Shown: positions 9,186 through 20,479 of the stretch, one piece after another
How the letters are laid out: each line of letters starts with the position of its first letter
Position numbering within the stretch: position 1 is the stretch's first letter
Assembly (NCBI GenBank): GCA_021234155.1
Contig: JAJEKV010000053.1
Coordinates: 2,774,077-2,838,076 of the forward strand
Direction: 5' to 3'
DNA length: 64,000 bases
Source: Isoetes taiwanensis
Lineage: Eukaryota; Streptophyta; Lycopodiopsida; Isoetales; Isoetaceae
The notes under the pieces: generated by a model
The model's input: the letters and a program-made list of their open reading frames with translations, nothing else
Databases searched by the model: none
What the model was told of the DNA's origin: nothing
Position numbers and translations under genes: made by a program

Positions 9186-11515
9186 GACGCAAATGGAGAC
9201 AGGTGAGTAGCAAGGTTTCTTATGTTAAAATTACAAAAACTCCTATTATGCAAGTTCGTGCAGTGCTTCTAAAATTACGCTAGTTCTATAGTGTAAGTCC
9301 GGACAAGGCTGCTAGAACGTTTCTTGGCAAACTAGTTGCTTTTGGGAAATTGCTATTTTTTATCTTTCTATTGTCTGCGTGCAAAAAAGTGACCATCTTT
9401 GGGGATTGAATGTTGTGAGTTGCAATTTGATGGGATTTAGGGCAGGCGCAAAAAGAAGCAGGTGAGTGGATAGGCATTTTACGATAGTTACGCCAATCCT
9501 ATGGAGCAAGTTTGCATTGTCATAAAATTTGATTGGGTTTTCCTATGTTAGTTATGCCATTTCTATGATGCAAGTGCCTTGGGGGATGTGTCTAGAATAT
9601 GGGGGTCATCGGGGTAAATTTTAACATCCCTAAATGTTTTTCTATTCAAATTAAGGTTGGCTAAACCTATGAAAAACAAAAGTTCTTGGGTTTTTTTCTT
9701 GGCGGAATTTGATAAAATAAAGCCCTTTAATTATTTTCCCACTTGGCTAAAATGTAAAATTTATATGACATGAAATTCTAATGTTGGCGAATTTTTCTTG
9801 GTCCCTAGCTAAAGTGCAACTATTTAACTTCAAACTTTGAGCACTGATTAGTACATGAATGACATTGATTCAATATGCTTCTTTTACAAAACGATAATAA
9901 AGTTGTTCAAATACAATTCATAAGGAACAAACAATATCGTTTGAAGGAACATGCATGTTTACGTTGGGGTCAAATGCATCCAAATGGTGAATTTGGTGAT
10001 AAAGCCCTTTAGGGTCAACAATTGCAAGAAGAGAGCACTACTATTTAAAGCTTAAAATGCACATCATGTAACATTCTTCATAGCATTTAACCTAAACAAC
10101 TTATAGATACAAATTCAAAATATGATTGAGGTAGCTAATGGCAATTCCTAAATGAAAGAGGTCCCTGAATAGAATTGGCATGGCTATTTGAATTGATCAG
10201 GGTTCTCCTAATCAACTTTAGAGAAGGCGATTCAGTATACCATGCAGCAAACAATCCCGGCTAAACTCTAAGCGTTCAGAATTTACCCCCTTTTGGAGTG
10301 GCTAAATTATACTTTTTCTAAAAAAATTGCCTTTATAAACTTTAGCCATGAAATCTGACTAAAGGTCTAAAAAATCGCCATTTGGCGAATTTTAACCACT
10401 CTTTATTACCCTGGTCGGCATAAAGGGGATTTCAAGTTTTTTTCTTCTATTAGGTGCATGTTTGATCAATGTGCCTACTCAGGAACTTCTTATTCTAAAA
10501 AGTTTGTGTTTTAGGATTTTCTACTGTTGGGACATTTAAAGCATTCTAAAGCATAGCACAAATGCAAATAAGGGATTGTTTGGAGATTATTCATAAATAG
10601 AAAGATCCAATCGCCTAGAAATAAATGTCAAGTTGTCTTGACAATTGAGTATTTGCAAATTGGCATATGCAGAATCAAGTCAAAATGATTTGTATGCACT
10701 TATGATTGCAAACTAGAAGGCCAGAGCATGCACAGTAAATGGGCCTCAGTAAATGGATTTCAGACAAAAAGTGCAGTCAACATAAATAGCTTTCAAAACC
10801 TCCATAGCAACCTTAATGCCAGGCTGCAACATTTTTCATTTCAAATGCTTTCAAAGTAAGCACCATCTACATGCATGCATAAACAGAGGCAAACAGACTT
10901 AAGTGGCTTGCATCATTTCTACAGTGGAGTTGAGCCTCCTCTCTTGACGTTAAAGAATATCGAAGGCAAATTTTTGCAAACAAACTTCATACTGTATAAT
11001 CTAAATTGTCCTTTCTTACTTCTAATTGAGGTTTAGCCATTCAAAGCATTCCCCTTGCCATTTCCATAACGATCATATCCAAACTAAGTCCACTAGATCA
11101 TGCAACTATTTACCTTAGTCGAAACCACATATTCAGAAAATATTCTAAAAAATATAATCTTACTTGGTCTCACACCTTGCAACTCGATATGTGCAAATGC
11201 AAGAATAACCTGGAAGGTGATGGACATGCCATGAATTGTAAGCATTATTCTGGCGGGTTTCTAAGCTGTGGCTAAATTGTCGTTAAATCTAAGTCTGTGT
11301 CATGGGTTTCTATATAACCCAAAATGCAAGATTGGGATGGGCATTTCGCTGTCTACTCTGTTTGTAATGCTGCATTACACTCAAAGTCCCGTGCAATCAA
11401 TCTCATATGTGCTAACAATGGTGACAGGAACACCAAAGTGATCTCAACCAATATGTTAAAAGGGAATACCGACGTGCAAAATTTGATTACTATGCAACTC
11501 TTTCATCATATGGCA
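9186..11515. other. Long non-coding stretch, nothing recognised
   Basis: About 2.3 kb of AT-rich sequence. Both strands were read for conserved domains and none was found. Short open frames such as 9286-9477 (-) and 11324-11560 (+) have no family features. Confidence 0.4.
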
Positions 11516-12490
11516 AAACTTCTGTGCTTTATTCATGCTTTATTCATGAGTACTTCTTAGAAAGCCTAATAAGCATCCTACAAAAAGACTTAGGTGCATT
11601 TTTCTGAAATTGATAGTTTAAATGGGCCAAATAAAACAAAACGTATGAATCAGAGTGCAATTGCATGAAATAAGGCCATCTTTCAATTTCGGCTGTAATT
11701 TACAAACCGGCTCCGTTTCAGTAGCAAGGGCATCCGTTGGAAAGCATGCAAAAAAATCTAAAAATAATGCTAGGCATAAAGTTTTCAAATTCCTGCCCTA
11801 GATATGTCAAAAATGCCAAAATGGGCTGGCTATGCTAGTTTCACAGCAGAGCATGTAAGAGGCATTACATAAAGAGGTTTAACATTCTATTTATCTGATT
11901 CTTCCATGAACTTCTTTGTTAATCGGACTTACAAATAGAGGTGTGAGTTTAAGCAATTCTAACATAAATCACATTTAAGAAATAAGGATTGTAAGCCTAC
12001 TTCAATTGATTCAGCCTATAGCAAAGCCAAGTTATCGTTGTCCCAACTTCACAACAAGAAATGTGAAGGACATAACTTCAAGAAGGAAGCCCTATGTTTT
12101 ATGCATGAGCATTTATTAGAAAAAGACAGATGCATGTTTCTGAAATTTATGATTTGAATGGCCCAAATAAAACAAACTATATCAAAATACGACTGCATGA
12201 AATAAAACCACCAGTCAATTTCGGCCATAACTTGCAAACCAAAGCTCTGTTTCACTAGCAAGGGCATCCGTTGGAAAGCGTGCAAAATAATCTAAAAATA
12301 ATGCTAGGCATAAAGTTTTCAAATTTCTACTCTACATATGTCAAAAATGCCAAAATGCACTGGATGTGCTAGTTTTACAACAGAACATGTAAGAGGCATT
12401 ACATAGAGAGGTTTAATATTGTGACAGTAAGATATTCTCTGATTCCTGCATGGATTTCTTTGCTAGGGAGTTACAAATAGAGATGCAATT
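11516..12490. repeat. Tandem duplication, period about 534 bp
   Basis: Copy 1 (about 11520-11950) and copy 2 (about 12090-12485) share long stretches, including AGCAAGGGCATCCGTTGGAA, AATAATGCTAGGCATAAAGT and GTAAGAGGCATTACATA. The matching point TAGGCATAAA starts at 11771 and 12305, an offset of 534. The copies differ by substitutions and small indels, so the duplication is not recent. No coding content was seen. Confidence 0.8.
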
Positions 12491-12617
12491 GCATTGTAGA
12501 TTGAAGTATGTCTGAGTGGGAAGGAGATCAATATATTTAGTAATGCCGGAAGACTTCTGTGCCCATCATTTATAGTCAACAAAGATCAGCTTTGCATAAT
12601 AAAGCAACACTTTTCAG

Positions 12618-12949
12618 AGTTGAGAAGCAAGAAACCCCGAAATGGAATTGATTACTTCGTTAATGAATGTGCTGTGGAATTTTTTGCAGCTAAAGAGCAA
12701 TACAAAGCTTCAATAGCGAGATCTATTTCAGATTTGAAGAAACCTTGCTCACATGATGTTCAATATAAATATATGGAACTGCATGCTGCTTCCTTTTTAG
12801 CAATTGCAGGATTTGTGATTGCATTTCTTAATCATAACCGGAGTTCAAAACTTATCCAAGAGTCTCGCAAGCATCGCAAGCAGGCCATTGGACTCAACTG
12901 TCTGATACGAAAGCGAGAACTACACAGTCATGCCAATCCTTGTTCCTGA
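12618..12949 (+). CDS. Hypothetical exon-like ORF
   Basis: An acceptor-like AACACTTTTCAG ends at 12617 and the frame is open to a stop at 12947-12949. The product begins RSKKPRNGIDYFVNECAVEF, has a hydrophobic segment (AASFLAIAGFVIAFLNH, about residues 56-72) that could be one membrane helix, and a basic C-terminus (ESRKHRKQAIGLN). It has no ATG at its start. No family recognised. Confidence 0.3.
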
Positions 12950-12967
12950 AGCAAAGAATCGGCTAAA

Positions 12968-13073
12968 GCAGGTTCGTGGCTATGGCATAAACTTAAGTTT
13001 CAACTTATTTTCAACTAAACCATAACAGAAAGCAGGTTCGTGGCTATGGCATGGCAGGTTCGTGGCTATGGCA
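12968..13073. repeat. Repeated 20-mer GCAGGTTCGTGGCTATGGCA
   Basis: Perfect copies occur at 12968-12987, 13032-13051 and 13054-13073. A partial copy (CTTCGTGGCTATGGCAG) lies near 13514. Probably a small local duplication. Confidence 0.85.
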
Positions 13074-13677
13074 GGATCGAACAGGTAAGCATATATCGAA
13101 TCTGGAGCTATTTATACCTGAATCTAAGCAAAAATTGTACCTCTTAATATGGCTCCTCCAAGAACTGCTCAGCTCTAGCCGGTTAATGGAGTCCTAAGCT
13201 CCTAAGCCGATTGATGGATAAATCTAGTCTAAAAGATTCTGAAAAATGAAACAGACCGTATTAGATAGACCATAAAACATATGCCCAAAATATTAACCCA
13301 TATGCCCAGAATAATGGGCGAGGACCTGTGTGCATCCATAAAACAGGGTTACATAAGCAAACTTGCCTTAGGCACAAAAACAGGGGCTTCTGCGAAAATC
13401 ATACCAAATCACTGCAAAGTTTCCCTTCATCCGAAAACAGGATATGGCAAATCTATCTCGGATGGCAAACACTTCACCCGGATACGGAGACGACAAAGAA
13501 AGATCAAAGCCAGCTTCGTGGCTATGGCAGGCCCAGAGTTGGTATACAGATTTTTATTTGCTCCTTCCTCGAGCAAGGAAAAGCTCTGAAGGATGTGTAG
13601 TTAGAAAGAAGGAAATGAAAACCAAACCGGGAAAGCTCCGACAGTCCTCAGAATAAATTGAGTGGGTAAACTTACAC

Positions 13678-13816
13678 CTCCCCACAAGTTCCTCAAGAGG
13701 ACCATTTTAACTGCCTGAAAGCTCGCCCTTATTATGGAACACAAAGAAACATCCATTTTGGCTTGAATAGAAACGACAGAGCCGGCGAAAGCAATTTCGG
13801 CCAAACATTTTGCCAT
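13678..13816 (-). CDS. Possible first exon of an unidentified gene
   Basis: A minus-strand ATG at 13816 opens MAKCLAEIAFAGSVVSIQAK and about 27 more codons, ending at a good donor-like GGGAG|GTGTAAGT near 13677. No family recognised. The promoter-like repeat at 14030-14140 lies upstream in this orientation. Downstream exons could not be traced, so this is tentative. Confidence 0.25.
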
Positions 13817-14029
13817 GGCTCAACACTTGGATTGCTTCATATCCAATGACGAGGAAAAGCCCTGCGTGCATAGTGCTCTGTTCCAAATAGGAGATCCGTT
13901 AAGCGTATCGTTGCTCGCAGGAAGGGTGGCTGTGCCATACCTATCGACACCAAGCTTGCCTCTGCTTCATCGTAGGGTCTATTTTGTTCGGATTTGGAGC
14001 AATCGTCACGGCCTTCTGCTAACCGACAT

Positions 14030-14140
14030 CCCACTTGGAATTTTCTTGAATTTTCACAGCCGTAGATGAAATCGAAGGCTTGTAGCTGCATCCACGTGAA
14101 CAAAAATCTTACCTGGCAGCAACGTGGACACTCTAAAATT
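14030..14140. repeat. Dispersed repeat copy 2 (partner at 8405-8515)
   Basis: Shares TTGGAATTTTCTTGAATTTTC, the GCATCCACGTG box and TGGCAGCAACGTGGACACTC with the copy at 8405-8515. It lies upstream of the possible first exon at 13678-13816 (-). Confidence 0.6.
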
Positions 14141-14200
14141 GCTTCAAAGTGTCCACTTGCGTTTGTGCAAACGTGCTAAAAAAACAAGGTGCTGCGCACG

Positions 14201-14282
14201 GAGGGTTGCCCTCCATGGCTTGAGGGTGAAGTGGCTTAAATGAGGGTTGCCCTCCATGGCTTGAGGGTGAAGTGGCTTAAAT
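14201..14282. repeat. Perfect 41-bp tandem duplication
   Basis: GAGGGTTGCCCTCCATGGCT plus the next 21 bases occurs twice head to tail (14201-14241 and 14242-14282) without a mismatch, so it is recent. The unit contains its own inverted piece (GAGGGTTGCCCTC). Confidence 0.9.
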
Positions 14283-14289
14283 GATGCTT

Positions 14290-14940
14290 CAGTTTCATCA
14301 CAATCAATCTTAATTATTACTCCACAATACAATTACTTGATACCATGACATTATGAAGATTGACATTATGAATAGTAACTGTAGTTCAGTTAATGACAAG
14401 ATTGCATGCATCATAAGTAAGCCATAACTAAGCAATACTCATGATTTCTAGAAGAAAATTGCTCATAAATCCTTTGTAAGCAGACTATAGTTAATGAACA
14501 TTGAAGAAAGATTGCTTATATCTCATGTCCAAAATCTTATCTGAATTGATGAATAAAAGTTCGGAACTGCTTAGCCAAAGGTAAATATAATATGCATGCC
14601 CTGCAGAATAAGTTTTTGCGAGCTTTTAAAAACATGTCTTTAGAACTACAAGAAATTTATCGTGGCAGCCAAGGCCGCCACGAACATTTCTCTTTCCCGA
14701 CTCCCTTCCGTGAATATTTTACTTTCCTGACTTTAGATAGTCGACACGTGTCACTGATCAAAGGCTATTTTTACACCACCTGTTTACAATCTAAGCCACA
14801 TATAATGTATATATCTCTTCCATCGGCAATCATTGAAACGAAGTCTATCTCGACAATTGACATATGTCATTGCATTCCTTCTGCCATGTGTTTGCATTTT
14901 AAGCCACATGTAAGTAATATCAAATATCATTAATATAATC
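14290..14940. other. Non-coding stretch, nothing recognised
   Basis: No domain-bearing frame. The open frame 14592-14933 (+) has no family features and overlaps the start of the following tandem repeat in composition. Confidence 0.35.
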
Positions 14941-14944
14941 ACGA

Positions 14945-15290
14945 TATATGCCTTTTTCATTTATAATATCTATTTTGAATGATTATGTGCAATAATAATG
15001 AGTACATGTGTCCTTTTCGTCGTTCGAGATAGACATGTCCCGTTTTCATTTATGACATTGATTTTGAATGATTATGTGCAATGATGAGTGTGCAAAATTG
15101 ACATGTGCCTTTTTCGTAGTTTGAGATAGTGTGAATTATCATGACATATGCCTTTTTCATTTATGACATCGATTTTGAAGGATTGTGTGCAATAATGATG
15201 AGTGTGCGAAATTGAGATTTTTTCGTCGTTCGAGATGGCGTGAATTATCATGACATGTGCCTTTTTCATTTATGACATTCAACACACGTG
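14945..15290. repeat. Degenerate tandem repeat, unit about 90-110 bp
   Basis: Four units begin with ATATGCC/ACATGTCC-CTTTTTCATTTATGACAT at about 14945, 15033, 15144 and 15253. Each continues with TTTTGAATGATTATGTGCAA and TCGTCGTTCGAGAT variants. The open frames in it merely repeat these units. Confidence 0.75.
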
Positions 15291-15666
15291 GCTTGAGAAG
15301 CGAAGTTCTGACAGCAGAATCAGACCTGGGCACGAATTTCATTTCGACCATTGCAAAATGCTGAAATCTGCATACATGTCACTTCCATGTAATAAGTAAA
15401 AAAGAAAAAAATGAGAACAGAAAAGGCAATACAATTAAATAGGAAGGTTATCATTGGATTAGTAAGCTTGCTTTGTTTGGCTCCTGACAACATATGAAAT
15501 TCTTATAGGATCAGAATGGGATAAACTTGAAGGCATTTTGCCATCTTGCATATTTGGGGTTTTATAGGGTAAGGTAGATACTTGCACTAGATTTTTCTAG
15601 TTCAATCAAATTTTTATAACATAAAAATTGAAATGGAGTTAAATGATGACATGTATAGTGAACTTT

Positions 15667-15770
15667 GGTCCTAGGCAATAGTCAAACCTCGTTTGATGTC
15701 ATTTGATGCACTCAATTTGGTCATGGCCAATAGTCAAACCTCATTTGATGTCATTTGATGCACTCAATGT
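15667..15770. repeat. 52-bp tandem duplication
   Basis: CAATAGTCAAACCTCGTTTG starts at 15676 and again, with one change, at 15728. Both copies continue with ATGTCATTTGATGCACTCAA. It lies just downstream (minus sense) of the NPF pseudogene. Confidence 0.85.
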
Positions 15771-15973
15771 GAAGAATTTGTTGCTATATAAAGTGTGTGC
15801 AAGCATTAGGCTTGCATCATATTGTGAAGTAATTACTGGTAGATACAAGTTTCGTACAATTTTATGAACAAAGATGGACAATTCATTGTCCATCATTGAC
15901 CACCAATTCAATGGCGTCATGTGCAGATTTAGTGGTGGTTTTATAAGAGTAGGACCAAGCAAGTGGCAAATAA

Positions 15974-16227
15974 AAGAGAAGGTTGATGACAGTGACAAGG
16001 ACTAGAACCCAGTAGTAGTAGTCCAGGTGGCCTTTGTCAATATCGTTCCGAAGCCACGTAGGATTTGAATTGTCAACCATATACACAATGGCACTACTCA
16101 AAGAGAAGGTTGATGACAGTGACAAGGACTAGAACCCAGTAGTAGTAGTCCAGGTGGCCTTTGTCAATATCGTTCCGAAGCCACGTAGGATTTGAATTGT
16201 CAACCATGTACACAATGGCACTACTCA
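15974..16227. repeat. 127-bp tandem duplication inside the NPF pseudogene
   Basis: Copies at 15974-16100 and 16101-16227 differ at only about one or two positions, so the event is recent relative to gene decay. It repeats the segment coding YMVDNSNPTW to HLDYYYWVL. As 127 is not a multiple of three, it also shifts the frame. Confidence 0.92.
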
Positions 16228-17534
16228 AGAAAAAACTAACCCCACTATTCACAAAGGCCATGCTCACACCTGCATCGTGCATAGAATCGCATCTGCTCAT
16301 GAAAAACTCCCCGTAATGCGGGAGCGGTGAAGCTCTCAAACAAACCAAAGCACTGCATCAAGCGGCACCAACCAAAATATACTCAACTTTACAATCGCTT
16401 TTTTTCTTTTCATTTCCACTACTGCCGCAACCATCATGTCCAACACATACAACACAAATCCAATGCCTATCCTTTGTAGCGCACTAAAGCCTCTTTCATT
16501 TCTTGTGTGGCTTCTCATAAATGGCACCACCAAACTTGTCGATATTGGTAGAAAAGTGAGATTTACTATGAAAGAAAATAAGAACATTAAAGAAAGCTTC
16601 CCGGTTAAATTTGTCCATGTTCATGCCTTGAGTTACAAAAAGTTCCAACCCCAAGTGTGGGCTACTCCTAACCATAGCACAACTAACCAGATAGGGATTA
16701 CTCGAGCACCAATTTTACCTCTTCAACTTGAGTCGTGGTGCATGGCCCTGAAAACTCTTCTTTTCCTCCTTGTTTTAGAGCCTTTTGTCGAGAAAATCTG
16801 CGGATAAAATTAATGAGGACAAATCATTGAAGAGGCCTTCTTTGCTTTTGAAGAGAAAGAAGCAAAATATACTAGGGCAAACAAGTGTAACCTGAATTGG
16901 TTTGTATGAGGGAGCACTATTTTGCCATGCTTAATATCATACTCCTCATAGAAATCATTCGTAGTTTCCATGCGGCGCCTTTTGAATGCAGTAATGAGAA
17001 CATGTGCAATCTGAGCTAAAGGGCTTCCTTGAGGTTTTTTATATCTATAATGTCTTGCCATACCAAAGTACACATTGCAACCGCCAGAAATAACAGGTAA
17101 AGCCCTATCCCCCATCTCCAGTGTAATCTATCCTCAATATACACAATAACAGTCACAGAAATAATTCCTCCTAAGCCGACACACCAGAAATTCCAGTTGA
17201 AGAAAGAAACCATGCCCCTCTTCTCCATCATATCCTCTTCATCAAACTGATCAGCTCCAAAAGATCCGATGCAAGGTGCCAAGCTTCCAAACCCAAGGGC
17301 AAACAAGTACAATGCAAGAAAAAAAATACCCAGTTGGAGCGAGCTCGCCTCGGGGCAGTCTCCATTCTGGCATGGCAAGGGCCTGAGAGATTTTCCAGAA
17401 ACAGAGATGGTCAAGAGGATTATTCCCTACAATAAGCAAAACAATCAAATGAGAAAGTTGACATGGTAACATAAAATATCATAGTACTTACAAAGAAATA
17501 AATCCCAAAGGAAGGAAGGAAGAAATTTTTAACG

Positions 17535-17880
17535 TCCACGGAACCCAATCGGGTTATGGGACCAGAACAAACAAAGGGCAGAAGCCCTAACAGAACAGAG
17601 GGCCGAAGCCCAAAGAACAAAACATGGGGTCAAAGCCCCATTACAACACACAATACAGGGCATGAGCCCTACCAAAACTCGGGAGCTATGCCCCCTAACA
17701 AGTCTCAAGTAGCAAATATAAAACAAACGGGCATAAGCCCGGACAAAACTCGGGGGCTATGCCCCACATCAAAGCGAGCAATAAAAGGAAATCCAAAGCA
17801 AAATGGAGTCAGGATGCCCAGGGCTATACAAGAACTGTCCATGGATCAGTCGGCCAATGATCCCGGATAATAGCCTGGCC
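17535..17880. repeat. Inserted repeat with a hairpin array (GGGC...GCCC units)
   Basis: Seven short inverted repeats follow one another: 17576-17587 (GGGCAGAAGCCC), 17600-17611, 17626-17639, 17658-17669, 17681-17695, 17728-17741 (CGGGCATAAGCCCG) and 17752-17765. Loops are 2-4 bases. The array interrupts the NPF pseudogene where membrane helix 2-3 sequence is expected, so it probably belongs to an inserted transposon fragment. No terminal repeats or coding capacity were recognised. Confidence 0.65.
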
Positions 17881-18690
17881 TCCCCTGTACACAGCCCACT
17901 TCCGTTGCAGTGGCAAGAGAGATAGTCTTGTAGCGCCCCAAATATGTGTCAGAAATGAAGGCATCTACCAGACTTATGACAAACGATGATAATTGTCGCT
18001 AATTCAGATTTCTCAGATCCGCCTCTCATTTCTTTTGCTTTCTTTTTCTTTTTTGCTCTCCTTCCATTTCTTCAATGCTCTTCTTCCTTCCAAACGAACT
18101 GCGTATCATTCGATCATCGGCTTTACATGACTCCTAGACTCGTATACCGACACAGACGCTTCTTCTGCGACGAGCCAAATCACCATAACGATTTCTGATT
18201 TTCAAAGATATTATGGCGTAAGAAGCAAGTAAGCCATATTTAGTTAGTTTGTAGAATCTTAGCTTTGTATTGATACTCTGGCTAGTCATCTTACTTCCAT
18301 TATGATTCTATAGTTATTAGAGGGTCTCAATATCGCCTTATCCCATTCCTCGTCCGACAAACTCATATTCGATTTGCTTTGGTGCTAATTGTCTGTGAAA
18401 TCAGAAATGGAGTCGGCTTCTTCCTCTAAGTCTTCTAACCGGTATGTCATCAAGAAATCTTGTTTAGATATATTCTGTTTAGAACCTCTATTTAGATGTA
18501 ATCTGTTAAATTTTTAGATAACCCAAAAGCCTAACCCCTGCTCACAAACTAATAAATGAAAAATAGCTTTATACTTTTCTAGTTTCAAACCTACACCAAT
18601 TAGACTAGTTTGTTATATTCCTTATATGGGTCCCATAGGCCAATTGGTCTCCGGAATGATAAAAATCAATCAATTCAATGTAATTCTCTA
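17881..18690. other. Non-coding interior of the NPF pseudogene region
   Basis: No NPF-like or other protein sequence could be read here. It sits between the repeat insertion and the second NPF block and may be intron plus inserted sequence. Confidence 0.35.
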
Positions 18691-19239
18691 GAAATATCAA
18701 ACCATGACCAATATGTCTAGAGTTATTCACATCACTGGCAGATGTAGCATTTCTTCTGTGCAACACTGTGGTCATGTAAGTGATAATGTTGGTAGTTATG
18801 GCAAAGAGAATGACAGTGTCCGCCGCAGTGCATACTGAAAAGCATCATAAAATCAGAGTAAAAAGCATGAAAAACAAGATTTTATTGAAATCAATAACAG
18901 AGCGGGATCCTTTTTTCTTTTTTTAAGCCTTACCAAGTATTGGCCAGCATGATTCCAACTTCCTGTTCTGCTAGCAGCTATTCTGTCCTTGTCATTCTCG
19001 CTTCCATCTTGAACCAGCTCTTGATCCATGTCTAATGCGCGCAAGACATTTGAGACAACAGGAAAGCTTCTTAAATACTAAATGGGAAAAGCTTACCATA
19101 GCGGATGCTTATGTGGAAAAAAATGTATGTGCTTTTAATTCCATGGACCGCTGTAAACTGAACTACGACTTTATAAACTTTCCACTGCATTAAAAGATAG
19201 TATGAGCAAAGAAACTTCTTGAATAAGATAAAAACTCCA

Positions 19240-20288
19240 CAAATGACGACACGACCATCTAAGCATGGACTGAGACTAGGCCCAATAGTAACAGCAACAG
19301 CTGATAAGTCTGACTCTTGTATGCGAGCTTCAGCAAGTGCTTCATACACTATCTGCAGTAATACGCTCCAAGTAAGAAATACATATTTGTCTATTGATTC
19401 TACTGCTGTCAGTTGGGAAGCGGCATCTGGTTGCTAAAATACCTCCCTAATGCAATGCCTTTATGCATTTATTGCAATCATACGAGGTATTTTTAATATC
19501 ATGGACAAATTTACTGCTAGTAGGAATAAATCTGCTATGATCTGAATACCGAAATTTACATTCTTTTCCAGGAAGAGTTACTGTAAACCTCCATCAACGT
19601 GAAGGTATTTGGTCAAACATTTGTGGCAAGCAAATCTCTTATAAGGATGTCAAAATGAGATAATCCATGCAACATGTCGGGCTGAAACATCTTCTCAGAT
19701 AAGGAAAGGTGATATATTTTGCTTCCACCTGACTAAAACCATCCTTTGCCACTTTTCAATCTTACTAAATTCAAAACAGAGAAACAGAAGAGGAAATTAC
19801 TCACCTTATCAATCATCTTTGCATGACGTTCTCAAGCCATTTTAGGAACTACTCCCCCATATTGTCCCACTATATCTTCCTTGAAAGGTAAATCAAATTA
19901 GTTAACTTGAGCTACTTAACAATCCTTACATAAATAAAACTACCTGGGATGAAAGTGCTTCCCCCATATCGGCTCTTACCTGCGATTGAATGTGGGCGAC
20001 TAATTAGCATTCAGAAGACATTAAAAGTATGAGATTTCTTTTAAAAGGCTAATAAGGCACTGCAGCACCAGTATCGTCACAGCTCGTTTCCACACCAAGA
20101 ATCAGAGCATCTTCGAAGACTGGTTTTTGTATGATTGCAGTAGTGTTTGAGCATGATATTCGTTGATTTCCATATGGATAATTGTGTGTAATGGGCATGC
20201 AAGTAATGAAGCGGGAGGGCGTGCCTCTGAGCACCGAAGATGCCAATGCCAATCCCGCTGCATACATGTTAAATGTTTTCTGATACAT
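19240..20288 (-). pseudogene. Truncated tRNA N6-adenosine threonylcarbamoyltransferase, organellar type (TsaD/Qri7/GCP1)
   Basis: The parent family makes the t6A37 modification of ANN-decoding tRNAs; the Qri7/OSGEPL1/GCP1 branch is mitochondrial. Exon 1 (20288-about 20053) begins MYQKTFNMYAAGLALASSVL, a basic, transit-peptide-like leader, and ends with ILGVETSCDDTGAA, the family's N-terminal signature. Exon 2 (19984-19949) reads VRADMGEALSSQ. Exon 3 (19879-19805) reads DIVGQYGGVVPKMA, then an in-frame TGA, then HAKMIDK. Exon 4 (from 19352) reads IVYEALAEARIQESDLSAVA then VTIGPSLSPCL. All junctions have GT-AG ends and fit the family order. The remaining two thirds, including the metal-binding HxxxH region, is absent; the NPF pseudogene starts 200 bp downstream. 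The nonsense codon and truncation mark a pseudogene. Confidence 0.82.
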
Positions 20289-20434
20289 GCTCGAATCACA
20301 CCATGGAAATTGATTTCGCCCAGGAACTAGGAGCCTCGGGGCAGGCTCCCGGTTAGCCCGTTTCCAGAGTGGCTGTCTAGAAACAGGGGCAACCGAGAGT
20401 TTACAGCCTATTATGGGTTTGGAGCAGTCATTGA

Positions 20435-20472
20435 CATATTCTAGGCATATACTGGCATATGCCTAGAATATG
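20435..20472. repeat. Perfect 16-bp inverted repeat with 6-nt loop
   Basis: CATATTCTAGGCATAT (20435-20450) pairs perfectly with ATATGCCTAGAATATG (20457-20472); the loop is ACTGGC. It could be a transposon end, a terminator-like structure or a small foldback element. It lies about 150 bp upstream (minus sense) of the TsaD relic's start codon. Confidence 0.9.
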
Positions 20473-20479
20473 CCACAAA

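Larger units (their letters stand above)
15883..19029 (-). pseudogene. NRT1/PTR FAMILY (NPF) transporter pseudogene
   Basis: Homologous to the plant NPF proton-coupled nitrate/peptide transporters (12 membrane helices). Blocks in order on the minus strand: exon 1 at 19029-18934 (MDQELVQDGSENDK, RTGSWNHAGQYL, donor GTAAGG); 18830-18700 with AITTNIITYMTTVLHRRNAT; 17530-17492 ending FGIYFF, then a 65-bp intron (17491-17427) with GT-AG ends; 17426-17016 with SFGADQFDEEDM and SFFNWNFWCVG; a shift to YRYKKPQGSP and HTNQFR; a 94-bp intron (16891-16798); QVEEVKLVL; SHTRNERGFSALQRIGIG; SIFWLVP; then DKGHLDYYYWVL. Several frameshifts, a 127-bp duplication, and loss of the TPLLGAFLADAYWGRY region next to a repeat insertion show it is dead. 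Family call certain; subfamily unknown. Confidence 0.88.

Noticed and set aside
8940-9190. CRISPR-like regular spacing in the ATTCCCTTAGATT region
   Set aside because: Units are imperfect, have no unique spacers of constant length, and the genome is eukaryotic.
14945-15290. Minus-strand ORFs with repeated peptides (for example KGTCHDNS)
   Set aside because: They translate the degenerate tandem repeat; no evidence for a protein.
16436-16807. A 123-codon + strand ORF
   Set aside because: Shadow of the NPF pseudogene, whose conserved NERGF and QVEEVKLVL phrases are on the minus strand.
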